A stretch of DNA of 64,000 nt from JALZCH01 sp036387315 (GTDB lineage Bacteria > Acidobacteriota > Blastocatellia > Pyrinomonadales > Pyrinomonadaceae): the NCBI GenBank assembly GCA_036387315.1, contig DASVTY010000006.1, positions 62,001 through 126,000 on the forward strand. The letters run 5' to 3'. The notes beneath the pieces were generated by a model. The model saw only the letters and a program-made list of their open reading frames with translations. It had not been told where the DNA came from and did no database searches. The position numbers and the translations under genes are program-made. The number at the start of each line of letters is the position of its first letter. The first letter of the stretch is position 1. Positions 41,704 to 48,705 of the stretch are shown piece by piece.

Positions 41704-43203
41704 ATGGCTAAAGAAGAAACTTTGCAAACTCAAGCCCCGACAACTACCACAATGACCGAAACAAACGGCGGCGGCTTGCTCGACCAGATTTTGACGCAGG
41801 GGCGCATGGCGCGCGACGATTATCAAAAAGAGCAAGCCAAAGATATGATTGCCGAATTCGTCAATCAGGTGATGTCGGGCGAGATGAAAATGTCCAAGAG
41901 TATGGACGCGACCATCAACGCCAGAATCAGCGAGATTGACCGGCTCGTCTCCGAACAGCTCAACGAGATTATGCACCACGAGCAGTTTCAAAAGCTCGAA
42001 GGCTCGTGGCGCGGGCTGCATTATATGGTTTATAACAGCGAAACCAGCACGATGCTCAAGATTCGCGTGATGACCGCGAAGAAAAGCGAGCTGCTCAAAG
42101 ACCTCGAACGCGCGCTCGAATTCGATCAATCCGCGCTCTTCAAAAAAGTTTACGAAGACGAATACGGCACGTTCGGCGGCGCGCCGTTCGGCGCTTTGAT
42201 TGGCGATTACGAGTTTTCCAATCATCCGCAGGATATGGCGCTGTTGTCGAAAATCTCGGAAGTCGCAGCCGCCGCACACGCGCCGTTCGTCGCCGCCGCA
42301 GCACCGCAGCTTTTCGGTTGGGACAATTACAACGAAATGGCTGAAGTGCGCGATGTATCGAAGATTTTCGACCGCATTGAATACGTCAAATGGCGCAGCT
42401 TCCGCGAGTCGGAAGATTCGCGCTATGTCGGTTTGACTTTGCCGCGAACGCTGGCGCGCGAGCCTTACGGACAGGCGACCCGACCGACCGAAACGTTTAA
42501 TTTCGAGGAAGACGTTGACGGTAAAGACCACAGCAAATATTTGTGGAGCAATGCCGCTTACGCTTTCGGCACTCGTTTGACCGAAGCCTTTGCGCTGCAC
42601 GGCTGGACGGTGGCGATTCGCGGCGTCGAAGGCGGCGGACTCGTACAGGGAATGCCGACGCATACTTTCAGCACCGACGAAGGCGAAGTGGCGATGAAAT
42701 GCCCGACCGAGATCGCCATCACCGACCGGCGCGAAAAAGAATTTGCCGACAACGGCTTTATTCCGCTCTCGCATTGCAAAAACACCGATTACGCCGCATT
42801 CTTCGGCGCGCAAAGCTGTAACAAAGCGAAGAAATACGACACCGACGCGGCAAACGCAAACGCCCGTCTGTCGGCGCAGCTTCAATACATTTTCGCCGTC
42901 TCGCGTTTCGCGCATTACCTGAAATCAATGATGCGCGACAAGATCGGCTCGTTTATGTCGCGGAAAAACTGCGAGGATTTCTTAAATCGCTGGATTTCCA
43001 ATTACGTCACGCTCGATGACGATGCTCCGGCTTCGGTCAAAGCGAAATACCCGTTGCGCGAAGCCCGCGTTGATGTCGCTGAAATCCCCGGCAAACCGGG
43101 CGCTTATCGCGCCGTCGCTTTCCTGCGACCGCATTTCCAGCTCGACGAGCTTTCGGTTTCGTTACGCCTCGTCGCGGATTTACCGCAGCAGGTCAATAAA
43201 TAA
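41704..43203 (+). CDS. tssC: T6SS sheath large subunit TssC
   Basis: A 499-residue TssC (VipB/ImpC). Marks include GGLLDQILTQGRMARDDYQK, SWRGLHYMVYNSETSTMLKI, GALIGDYEFSNHPQDMALLS, PFVAAAAPQLFGWDNYNEMA, SEDSRYVGLTLPRTLAREPY, WSNAAYAFGTRLTEAFALHG and the C-terminal HFQLDELSVSLRLVADLPQ. It forms the sheath with TssB and interacts with ClpV after contraction. It starts 4 bases after tssB and uses AAGGAGGAATAAGAGA as ribosome-binding site. Confidence 0.97.
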   Translation: MAKEETLQTQAPTTTTMTETNGGGLLDQILTQGRMARDDYQKEQAKDMIAEFVNQVMSGEMKMSKSMDATINARISEIDRLVSEQLNEIMHHEQFQKLEGSWRGLHYMVYNSETSTMLKIRVMTAKKSELLKDLERALEFDQSALFKKVYEDEYGTFGGAPFGALIGDYEFSNHPQDMALLSKISEVAAAAHAPFVAAAAPQLFGWDNYNEMAEVRDVSKIFDRIEYVKWRSFRESEDSRYVGLTLPRTLAREPYGQATRPTETFNFEEDVDGKDHSKYLWSNAAYAFGTRLTEAFALHGWTVAIRGVEGGGLVQGMPTHTFSTDEGEVAMKCPTEIAITDRREKEFADNGFIPLSHCKNTDYAAFFGAQSCNKAKKYDTDAANANARLSAQLQYIFAVSRFAHYLKSMMRDKIGSFMSRKNCEDFLNRWISNYVTLDDDAPASVKAKYPLREARVDVAEIPGKPGAYRAVAFLRPHFQLDELSVSLRLVADLPQQVNK

Positions 43204-43205
43204 AA

Positions 43206-43229
43206 TTTTTGCAAAATCTTTTGCAAAAA
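43206..43229. repeat. 11-bp palindrome after tssC
   Basis: TTTTTGCAAAA (43206-43216) and TTTTGCAAAAA (43219-43229) are perfect inverted copies separated by 2 bases, 3 bases after the tssC stop. It may be a weak terminator or a protein-binding site. Confidence 0.55.
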
Positions 43230-43280
43230 CCATTTCAAGCGGCGTCTTTAACATACGAGCGACGAAGAGGCTCGATAAAA

Positions 43281-43312
43281 GTGAAAGCCGGAAATCAAAC
43301 ACCGGCTTTCAC
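43281..43312 (+). promoter_or_regulatory. Stem-loop in the hcp leader
   Basis: GTGAAAGCCGG (43281-43291) pairs perfectly with CCGGCTTTCAC (43302-43312) around a 10-base loop, 86 bases before the hcp ATG. It is followed by A's, not T's, so it is not a terminator for tssC. It could stabilise a processed hcp message. Confidence 0.6.
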
Positions 43313-43398
43313 AAAAAAACAGGAGAATTGAAAACTGACAAAGCGCGCAAGACGAGCGGATTTGTCAAAAAAGGAAGCAAAATAAAAGGAGAAAGAAA

Positions 43399-43875
43399 AT
43401 GGCTGTTGATATTTTTTTGAAAATTGATGGAATTCAGGGAGAAAGCAAAGACGAATCACACCAAAACGAAATCGAAGTTTTATCGTGGTCCTGGGGCGAA
43501 TCGCAAGTCGGCTCCGCAGCGCTCGGCGGCGGTATGGGCGCGGGAAAAGTCAGTATGCAGGATTTTAACTTTACGATGTACACCGGAAAAGCGACCGCGA
43601 AATTGATGCAGGCTTGCGCCACCGGCGAACACATTGCAGAAGCGAATCTTTCGGTTCGCAAGGCTGGCGGCAAACCCTACGATTACTTGAAAATTAAATT
43701 TACGGATTTGCTGGTTACTTCTTATCAAACCGGCGGCAGCGGCGAGATTCCGATTGAAAGCTGCTCGTTCAACTTCACGAAAGTTAAAGTTGAATACTTT
43801 GAGCAGGACAACAAAGGTAAAGTCGCCAACGCGGGAACGTTCCAATACGATTTGAAGAAAAACACCGCAGCCTAA
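43399..43875 (+). CDS. hcp: T6SS tube protein Hcp (TssD)
   Basis: A 158-residue Hcp1-family protein whose hexamers stack into the inner tube and can carry small effectors in the lumen. Recognised by MAVDIFLKIDGIQGESKDE, EIEVLSWSWG, GKVSMQDFNFTMYTGKATAK and the strand YDYLKIKFTDLLVTSYQTGG. The ribosome-binding site AAAAGGAGAAAGAAA is strong. It is flanked by a stem-loop on each side (43281-43312 and 43901-43948) within a 195-base leader and a 79-base trailer, consistent with separate high-level expression inside the operon. Confidence 0.97.
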   Translation: MAVDIFLKIDGIQGESKDESHQNEIEVLSWSWGESQVGSAALGGGMGAGKVSMQDFNFTMYTGKATAKLMQACATGEHIAEANLSVRKAGGKPYDYLKIKFTDLLVTSYQTGGSGEIPIESCSFNFTKVKVEYFEQDNKGKVANAGTFQYDLKKNTAA

Positions 43876-43900
43876 AACGGCTTAATCAATCGAATAAAAA

Positions 43901-43953
43901 GATTGAAGCGCTGCTCGAATTTGAGAAGAAACGGGCAGCGCTTCAATCACCTT
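43901..43953 (+). terminator. Hairpin after hcp, probably partial terminator
   Basis: Perfect 14-bp stem GATTGAAGCGCTGC (43901-43914) with 43935-43948, 20-base loop, followed by ACCTTTTT. Placed between hcp and tssE it may lower transcription of the downstream genes relative to hcp. Confidence 0.65.
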
Positions 43954-43969
43954 TTTGCAGGAGAGTTTT

Positions 43970-44461
43970 GTGGCGCAAAAAAGAACGGACAACGAAGTTC
44001 GCATTACGCCGTCGATTTTTGATCGGCTGCTCGATTTTGAACCGGAATTAACGAGCGAAGCGCCGAAATCGCGCGCCAAATCTTTGCGCGAGCTGAAACA
44101 ATCGGTCAGGCGCGATCTCGAATGGCTTTTAAATACGCGCCGGACGCCTATCGAAGTGGACGCGAGTCTCGAAGAAACAACTCGCTCGCTGGCAATGTAC
44201 GGTTTGCCGGATTTTACCGGCATCTCGGCGAAAAGCCCTTCGGAACAAAAAAGATTATTAAAGGAAATCGAAACCGCCCTGAAACAGTTCGAGCCGCGTT
44301 TAATAGATTTGCGGGTCAGTCTCGAACCGCCGACCGCCGTTGAGCGCCTTTTAAAATTTCGCATCGAGGCGCGGCTCAAAGTCGAACCGGCGCCGGAACC
44401 CGTTACTTTTGATACTATCCTTCAACTCGGCAGCGGTGAGTATCAGGTCAAAGAAAATTAG
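43970..44461 (+). CDS. tssE: T6SS baseplate protein TssE (gp25-like)
   Basis: A 163-residue gp25-like protein. Blocks: VRITPSIFDRLLDFEP, SLRELKQSVRRDLEWLLNTR (the family's core with the EWLLNTR motif), SLAMYGLPDFTG and KQFEPRLIDLRVSLEP. TssE starts sheath polymerisation on the baseplate. GTG at 43970 follows GCAGGAGAGTTTT and is therefore preferred over an upstream TTG at 43955. Confidence 0.95.
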   Translation: MAQKRTDNEVRITPSIFDRLLDFEPELTSEAPKSRAKSLRELKQSVRRDLEWLLNTRRTPIEVDASLEETTRSLAMYGLPDFTGISAKSPSEQKRLLKEIETALKQFEPRLIDLRVSLEPPTAVERLLKFRIEARLKVEPAPEPVTFDTILQLGSGEYQVKEN

Positions 44462-44538
44462 GCTCACGCCGCATCAGGCTGTGCGAGCTTTGGTTAAATT
44501 TGCGCCAAGAATTAATTACATCGGAGAGTGAGGAAAAT

Positions 44539-45162
44539 ATGCCGTCGCAATTACTTAATCTAAAAAAACAACTTAAATGGTCGGATTTCGGAGCGCCCGT
44601 CAAGACCCCGGCTCCTGGTCCCGGTCAACGGGCTACAGCCGCGCTGACTCGAAGCAATTATACGATCAGTTTGAACGCCGAACATATTCCGGGCACAAAA
44701 CCGCCCCGGTTTCGTTTGAAAGACGACGTGAGGATTAGTGTTGCCTTAAAGCGTCCGCCAAGTTTTGTCGCTAGTTGGACGCTTCAGCAATCGGGCGCCG
44801 ATCAAACCAGAATTTTGCATCACGAGCAGGGGCATTACGATTTAGTCGCCTTGCTGGTGCGAGATATGTTTATTGATCTGATGCAGCTCAAACAAAATAC
44901 ATATAACACGGCGCAAGAGTTGATGGCGGACGTGGCGAGAGTTCGCGGGCTTTATGATCCAAAATTTCAGCCGATTAATGATCGTTACGATGCCGCCAAC
45001 GAAACGGATCATGGGTTAAATCAACCGGGTCAAAATCGTTGGGACGGATTTATTCAAACAGCGTTCACGCAGCCTCGAAATCCGCCGATGCAAGCCCCTG
45101 ATGGAACAATGTATAAAACGCCGATTTTGACCGTGCTTCAACAGGCGGGAATAACAATTTAA
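44539..45162 (+). CDS. DUF922-like putative zinc metallopeptidase in T6SS operon
   Basis: From ATG 44539 (after GAGGAAAATAT) it has 207 residues. The segment ILHHEQGHYDLVALLVRDMF contains H95-E96-Q97-G98-H99, a canonical HExxH zinc site in the style of DUF922 putative peptidases, with R-I-L-H-H-E-Q-G-H-x-D as in that family. The N-terminal half (KKQLKWSDFGAPVKTP, RSNYTISLNAEHIPG) fits the DUF922 beta part. No signal peptide is present, unlike typical secreted DUF922 proteins, so T6SS export as an effector or a role in opening the wall for the T6SS are both possible. Lies between tssE and tssF. Confidence 0.7.
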   Translation: MPSQLLNLKKQLKWSDFGAPVKTPAPGPGQRATAALTRSNYTISLNAEHIPGTKPPRFRLKDDVRISVALKRPPSFVASWTLQQSGADQTRILHHEQGHYDLVALLVRDMFIDLMQLKQNTYNTAQELMADVARVRGLYDPKFQPINDRYDAANETDHGLNQPGQNRWDGFIQTAFTQPRNPPMQAPDGTMYKTPILTVLQQAGITI

Positions 45163-45202
45163 ATTGGAGATTGTTCGGTTTAATCGTTTTTGAGGACGGA
45201 AA

Positions 45203-47095
45203 ATGCGCGACGAGCTTTTAGGGTATTACGAACGAGAGTTGATTTTCCTCCGGCGAATGGGCGCGGAGTTTGCTCGCAAATATCCGAAAATCGCCGCGCG
45301 GCTGCTGATCGAAGGCGAAACGGCGGAAGACCCGCACGTCGAGCGCCTGATCGAAGCGTTCGCTTTTCTCGCCGGTCGCATTACTTTAAAGCTCGACGAC
45401 GAGCTGCCGGAAATCACCGAATCGTTTCTCAACGTTCTTTATCCGCATTATCTCGCGCCGATTCCTTCATCTGCAATCGCCGAATTTTCTTACGGCTCGC
45501 CAACCGATAAACTGACCGCGATTCAAAATGTCGAACGCGGCGTGCGTCTCGCTTCGCGTCCCGTTGACGGCACACCCTGTCGTTTTCGCACCTGTTATCC
45601 GGTGCAGCTCGTTCCGGTTGAACTGACGGACGCCGCGCTCGAATCAAATGCGCCGACTGATGCGCGCGGGAAATGGGCTGATGCTCATATTCGCCTGAGT
45701 TTTCGCTGTTACGGCGATTCAAATCTGCACGAACTGAAAACCGGCGACACGCAGGAGCCGCTGCGCAGTCTGCGTTTCTTTTTGAACGGCGATCCGCAGC
45801 TTGTTTTCCCGCTTTACGAATTGATTTTTAATCAGGCAACGCGAGTTGAATTGCGCCCGAAAGAAGCGCCGATCACTTCGGCAACTTCGATGATGTCGAA
45901 ATCAATTTTGAATTTAAAACCGCCCGCGCCGGTTTTTTTGCCGCCCGAATCTTTAAAACAAGTCGGATTTGACGCCAATGAAGCGATGCTGCCTTACACG
46001 GCGCGTTCGTTTGCGGGTTATCGCCTGCTGACCGAATACTTCGCGTTTCCGTATAAATTTTTGTTTTTCGACGTGACGGGCTTGGAGCAAGCTGTCCAGA
46101 ATAAATTCGGGAGTCATTTCGAGATTTTGATTCACCTGAAAAACGTCACGCCGCCGCACGCGCCCGTCACGAAAGACACATTTCGGATGGGCTGCGCGCC
46201 GATTGTCAATCTTTTCTCGCAAACCGCCGATCCGGTTTATCTTTCGCAGCAAAAATACGAATACCACATTTTGCCGGATGTTCACCGGCAATCTGCGACC
46301 GAGATTTATTCGATTGATTCGGTCACATCAGCCGATCCGCGAACCGGCATCATCCGAGATTTTCAGCCGTTTTACTCGTTGCGGCACGCTTATGGCGAGC
46401 AGCAGGAAAAGGTTTTCTGGTACGCGACCAGACGCCAATCGCAGCGCGCAGAAGACGAAGGCACGGAAATTTATATGAGTCTGGTTGATATGAGCTTCAA
46501 CCCGCGCGTCCCGACGACGGAAGTTTTGACGCTCAAAACAACCTGCACAAACCGCGATTTGCCCGCGCGTCTGCCTTTCGGCGGGCGCGAAGGCGATTTT
46601 GAAGTCGAAGGCACGGCGCTGCTGTCGCGCGTCAAATGTTTGACCAAACCGACCGAAACCATTCGCCCGCCGCTTCGTCGCGGAGCGCAATGGCGTTTGA
46701 TTTCGCACCTTAATTTGAATTATTTATCGCTGACGCAAAACAGCGGCGGCGTGCCGGAAGCGTTGCAGGAAATTTTGCAGCTTTATAATTTCAACGATTC
46801 GTCGGCGACGCGCAAACAGATTTTGGGAATCACGGGAATCGAAACGCAAAAAGTCGTTCGCAGAATCGGCGAGCGTGTCGGTGCTGGATTTGTGCGCGGT
46901 CTGGAAACGACGCTGACGTTTGACGAAGAACAATTTGTCGGCGCGGGCGCGTTTCTTTTCGCTTCGGTGCTGGAAAGATTTTTAGGTTTGTACGTTTCGC
47001 TGAATTCGTTTAATCAGCTCGTCGTCAAAACCGAGCAGCGCGAAGGAATTGTTAAACGCTTCGTGCCGCGTGCGGGCGAGCAAGTTTTGTTGTGA
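45203..47095 (+). CDS. tssF: T6SS baseplate protein TssF
   Basis: A 630-residue TssF (ImpG/VasA). N-terminal family block LLGYYERELIFLRRMGAEFA, then KYPKIAARLL and DPHVERLIEAFAFLAGRI are diagnostic; ITESFLNVLYPHYLAPIPS and PCRFRTCYPVQLVPVE follow. The late block FVGAGAFLFASVLERFLGLY with VSLNSFNQLV is typical of the C-terminus. TssF dimers pair with TssG and TssE in baseplate wedges. TIR element 3 begins 7 bases after its stop. Confidence 0.97.
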   Translation: MRDELLGYYERELIFLRRMGAEFARKYPKIAARLLIEGETAEDPHVERLIEAFAFLAGRITLKLDDELPEITESFLNVLYPHYLAPIPSSAIAEFSYGSPTDKLTAIQNVERGVRLASRPVDGTPCRFRTCYPVQLVPVELTDAALESNAPTDARGKWADAHIRLSFRCYGDSNLHELKTGDTQEPLRSLRFFLNGDPQLVFPLYELIFNQATRVELRPKEAPITSATSMMSKSILNLKPPAPVFLPPESLKQVGFDANEAMLPYTARSFAGYRLLTEYFAFPYKFLFFDVTGLEQAVQNKFGSHFEILIHLKNVTPPHAPVTKDTFRMGCAPIVNLFSQTADPVYLSQQKYEYHILPDVHRQSATEIYSIDSVTSADPRTGIIRDFQPFYSLRHAYGEQQEKVFWYATRRQSQRAEDEGTEIYMSLVDMSFNPRVPTTEVLTLKTTCTNRDLPARLPFGGREGDFEVEGTALLSRVKCLTKPTETIRPPLRRGAQWRLISHLNLNYLSLTQNSGGVPEALQEILQLYNFNDSSATRKQILGITGIETQKVVRRIGERVGAGFVRGLETTLTFDEEQFVGAGAFLFASVLERFLGLYVSLNSFNQLVVKTEQREGIVKRFVPRAGEQVLL

Positions 47096-47101
47096 ATTTT
47101 C

Positions 47102-47196
47102 ACCGCTGAGACGCGGAGACGCCGAGTTTTTTGAAAAAGAATAAAGAGTTTACTCTTTTGATTTTTGCTTTCTCGGTGTCTCCGCGTCTCTGCGGT
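47102..47196. mobile_element. Short TIR element 3, inverted orientation
   Basis: Inverted ends 47102-47126 and 47172-47196 match at 23 of 25 bases (ACCGCTGAGACGCGGAGACG type). The outer flanks are swapped compared with elements 1, 4 and 5: here GAATTTTC precedes and TTTAATTTT follows, so the element lies in the other direction. No gene is left inside. It separates tssF from tssG. Confidence 0.82.
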
Positions 47197-47206
47197 TTAA
47201 TTTTAG

Positions 47207-48217
47207 TTGAACAAAAAACCTCTCCATCAGGATTTTTTCGACGAGCCGCAACGGTTTGAATTTTTTCAGGCGGTGCGGCTGCTCGAACGCATTTTCCCCG
47301 AACGCGCTGCGGTCGGGCGCGATTATTTGCCGACAAAAGAAGTCGTCCGGTTTCGCACGCGCCCTTCGCTGGAATTTCCTGCGAGCCAGATTTACGATTT
47401 GCAGGAAGTCAATGAAGAGTTTTCCAATGAGCGCAAAATGGAAATGTTCGTCAATTTTTTCGGAATGCTCGGAGCAAACGGCGTTTTGCCGCCGCACTAC
47501 ACCGAATTAATTATCGAACGAGCGCGTTACCGCGACACCGCGCTCTGGAATTTCCTTGATCTTTTCACGCATCGCTCGGTTTCGCTGTTTTATCGAGCCT
47601 GGGAAAAATATCGTTTTCCGGTCTCTTTTGAGCGCGGAGAGGATGATTTCACCAACTTTTTGTTGGATTTTCTGGGACTCGGCACGCGCGGTTTGCGCGA
47701 GCAACTGGATTTTCCGGCTGAATCTTTGATTCCTTATGCCGGACTCGCTTCAAACAAACCGCGCTCGGTTTCGGCTATTCAGCAAACACTCGCCGATTAT
47801 TTCGGCGTTAAAATCGAAATCGAACAATTTTCCGGTCAGTGGCTTACCCTCGACGCCGAAAGCATTACTATGCTGGGCGCGGCAAACAGCAGTTTGGGCG
47901 TTTCAACCGTCGCCGGCTCGCGCGTTTTCGACAATCAATCGAAATTCCGCGTCCGCGTCGGCGCAGTCGGGTTTGAACGCTTCAAAGCGTTTTTGCCCAA
48001 TGGTTCGGCTTACAAAGCAGCGACCGGAATGATTAAATTTTTGGCGGGCGACGAATACGATTTCGATTTACAGCTCATTCTGCTGGCAAAAGAAGTTCCC
48101 GGAACCGTTCTGACAACTCGCGCCAAACGTCGTCCGATGCTTGGCTGGTCTTCGTTTTTAAAAACACAAAAATTTACGCGAGATGATGAACAAGTGATTT
48201 TGCAAACTGTTAATTAA
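47207..48217 (+). CDS. tssG: T6SS baseplate protein TssG
   Basis: A 336-residue TssG (ImpH/VasB). It shows DEPQRFEFFQAVRLLERIFP, FRTRPSLEFPASQIYDL, MFVNFFGMLGANGVLPPHYT, HRSVSLFYRAWEKYRFPV and SSLGVSTVAGSRVFDNQSKF, all in family order. The only suitable start is TTG 47207, 11 bases after TIR element 3; no ATG or GTG start lies nearby and no good ribosome-binding site is seen. The element insertion may have removed the original start. It partners TssF in the baseplate. Confidence 0.95.
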   Translation: MNKKPLHQDFFDEPQRFEFFQAVRLLERIFPERAAVGRDYLPTKEVVRFRTRPSLEFPASQIYDLQEVNEEFSNERKMEMFVNFFGMLGANGVLPPHYTELIIERARYRDTALWNFLDLFTHRSVSLFYRAWEKYRFPVSFERGEDDFTNFLLDFLGLGTRGLREQLDFPAESLIPYAGLASNKPRSVSAIQQTLADYFGVKIEIEQFSGQWLTLDAESITMLGAANSSLGVSTVAGSRVFDNQSKFRVRVGAVGFERFKAFLPNGSAYKAATGMIKFLAGDEYDFDLQLILLAKEVPGTVLTTRAKRRPMLGWSSFLKTQKFTRDDEQVILQTVN

Positions 48218-48660
48218 ACCGCCGAGACGCAGAGACGCCGAGTTAAGAAAATATGAGAGAAGATGAGATTACAAGTAAAGTTATTGGGGCGGGAATAGAG
48301 GTGCATAAAGTTTTAGGTCCCGGTTTGTCGGAGTCGGCTTATGAAGAATGTCTCTGCTATGAGTTGTCGCAAATCGGACTTGCGTTTGAAAGACAAGTTG
48401 ATTTGCCTGTGATTTATAAAGGCGTACATCTGGATTGCGGCTATCGAATGGATTTAGTTGTTGAAAATTCAGTTATCGTTGAAATAAAAGCGGTCGAGCA
48501 AATTATCAAAATTCACGAAGCGCAACTGCTCTCTTATCTTAAACTTTACGGAAAGACTGTTGGATTATTATTAAACTTCCATTCTCCTATTCTCAAAAAC
48601 GGGCTTAAACGAATTGTGAATAACTTTCTAGAAAACTCTGCGTCTCCGCGTCTCGGCGGT
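48218..48660. mobile_element. Full-length TIR element 4 carrying a GxxExxY gene
   Basis: Inverted ends 48218-48242 and 48636-48660 match at 23 of 25 bases (ACCGCCGAGACGCAGAGACG then CCGAG). The 443-bp unit starts one base after the tssG stop codon. The GxxExxY reading frame runs through the right end. Elements 1 and 5 share internal bases with this copy. Confidence 0.85.
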
Positions 48661-48705
48661 GAAAAATATTTAAATGAATTATTGCGAAAGGATGAAAAGC
48701 AATGA
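48253..48705 (+). CDS. GxxExxY protein (PD-(D/E)XK-like), element 4, fused through the right repeat
   Basis: A 150-residue relative of the element 2 protein, clearly homologous over 115 residues: G24-x-x-E27-x-x-Y30 in HKVLGPGLSESAYEECL, D67 in GYRMDLVVEN and E77-I-K79 in VIVEIKAV. Unlike element 2, the frame continues across the right inverted repeat, which encodes NSASPRLGGEKY, and runs on to a TGA that overlaps the clpV ATG (ATGA). Thus the gene is coupled to clpV translation. Whether the tail is functional is unknown. Confidence 0.85.
   Translation: MREDEITSKVIGAGIEVHKVLGPGLSESAYEECLCYELSQIGLAFERQVDLPVIYKGVHLDCGYRMDLVVENSVIVEIKAVEQIIKIHEAQLLSYLKLYGKTVGLLLNFHSPILKNGLKRIVNNFLENSASPRLGGEKYLNELLRKDEKQ

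Noticed and set aside
41668..42915. 415-codon minus-strand ORF opposite tssC
   Set aside because: It mirrors the highly conserved tssC frame; its product is Arg/Val/Phe-rich with no family features, a typical shadow in GC-skewed codon use.
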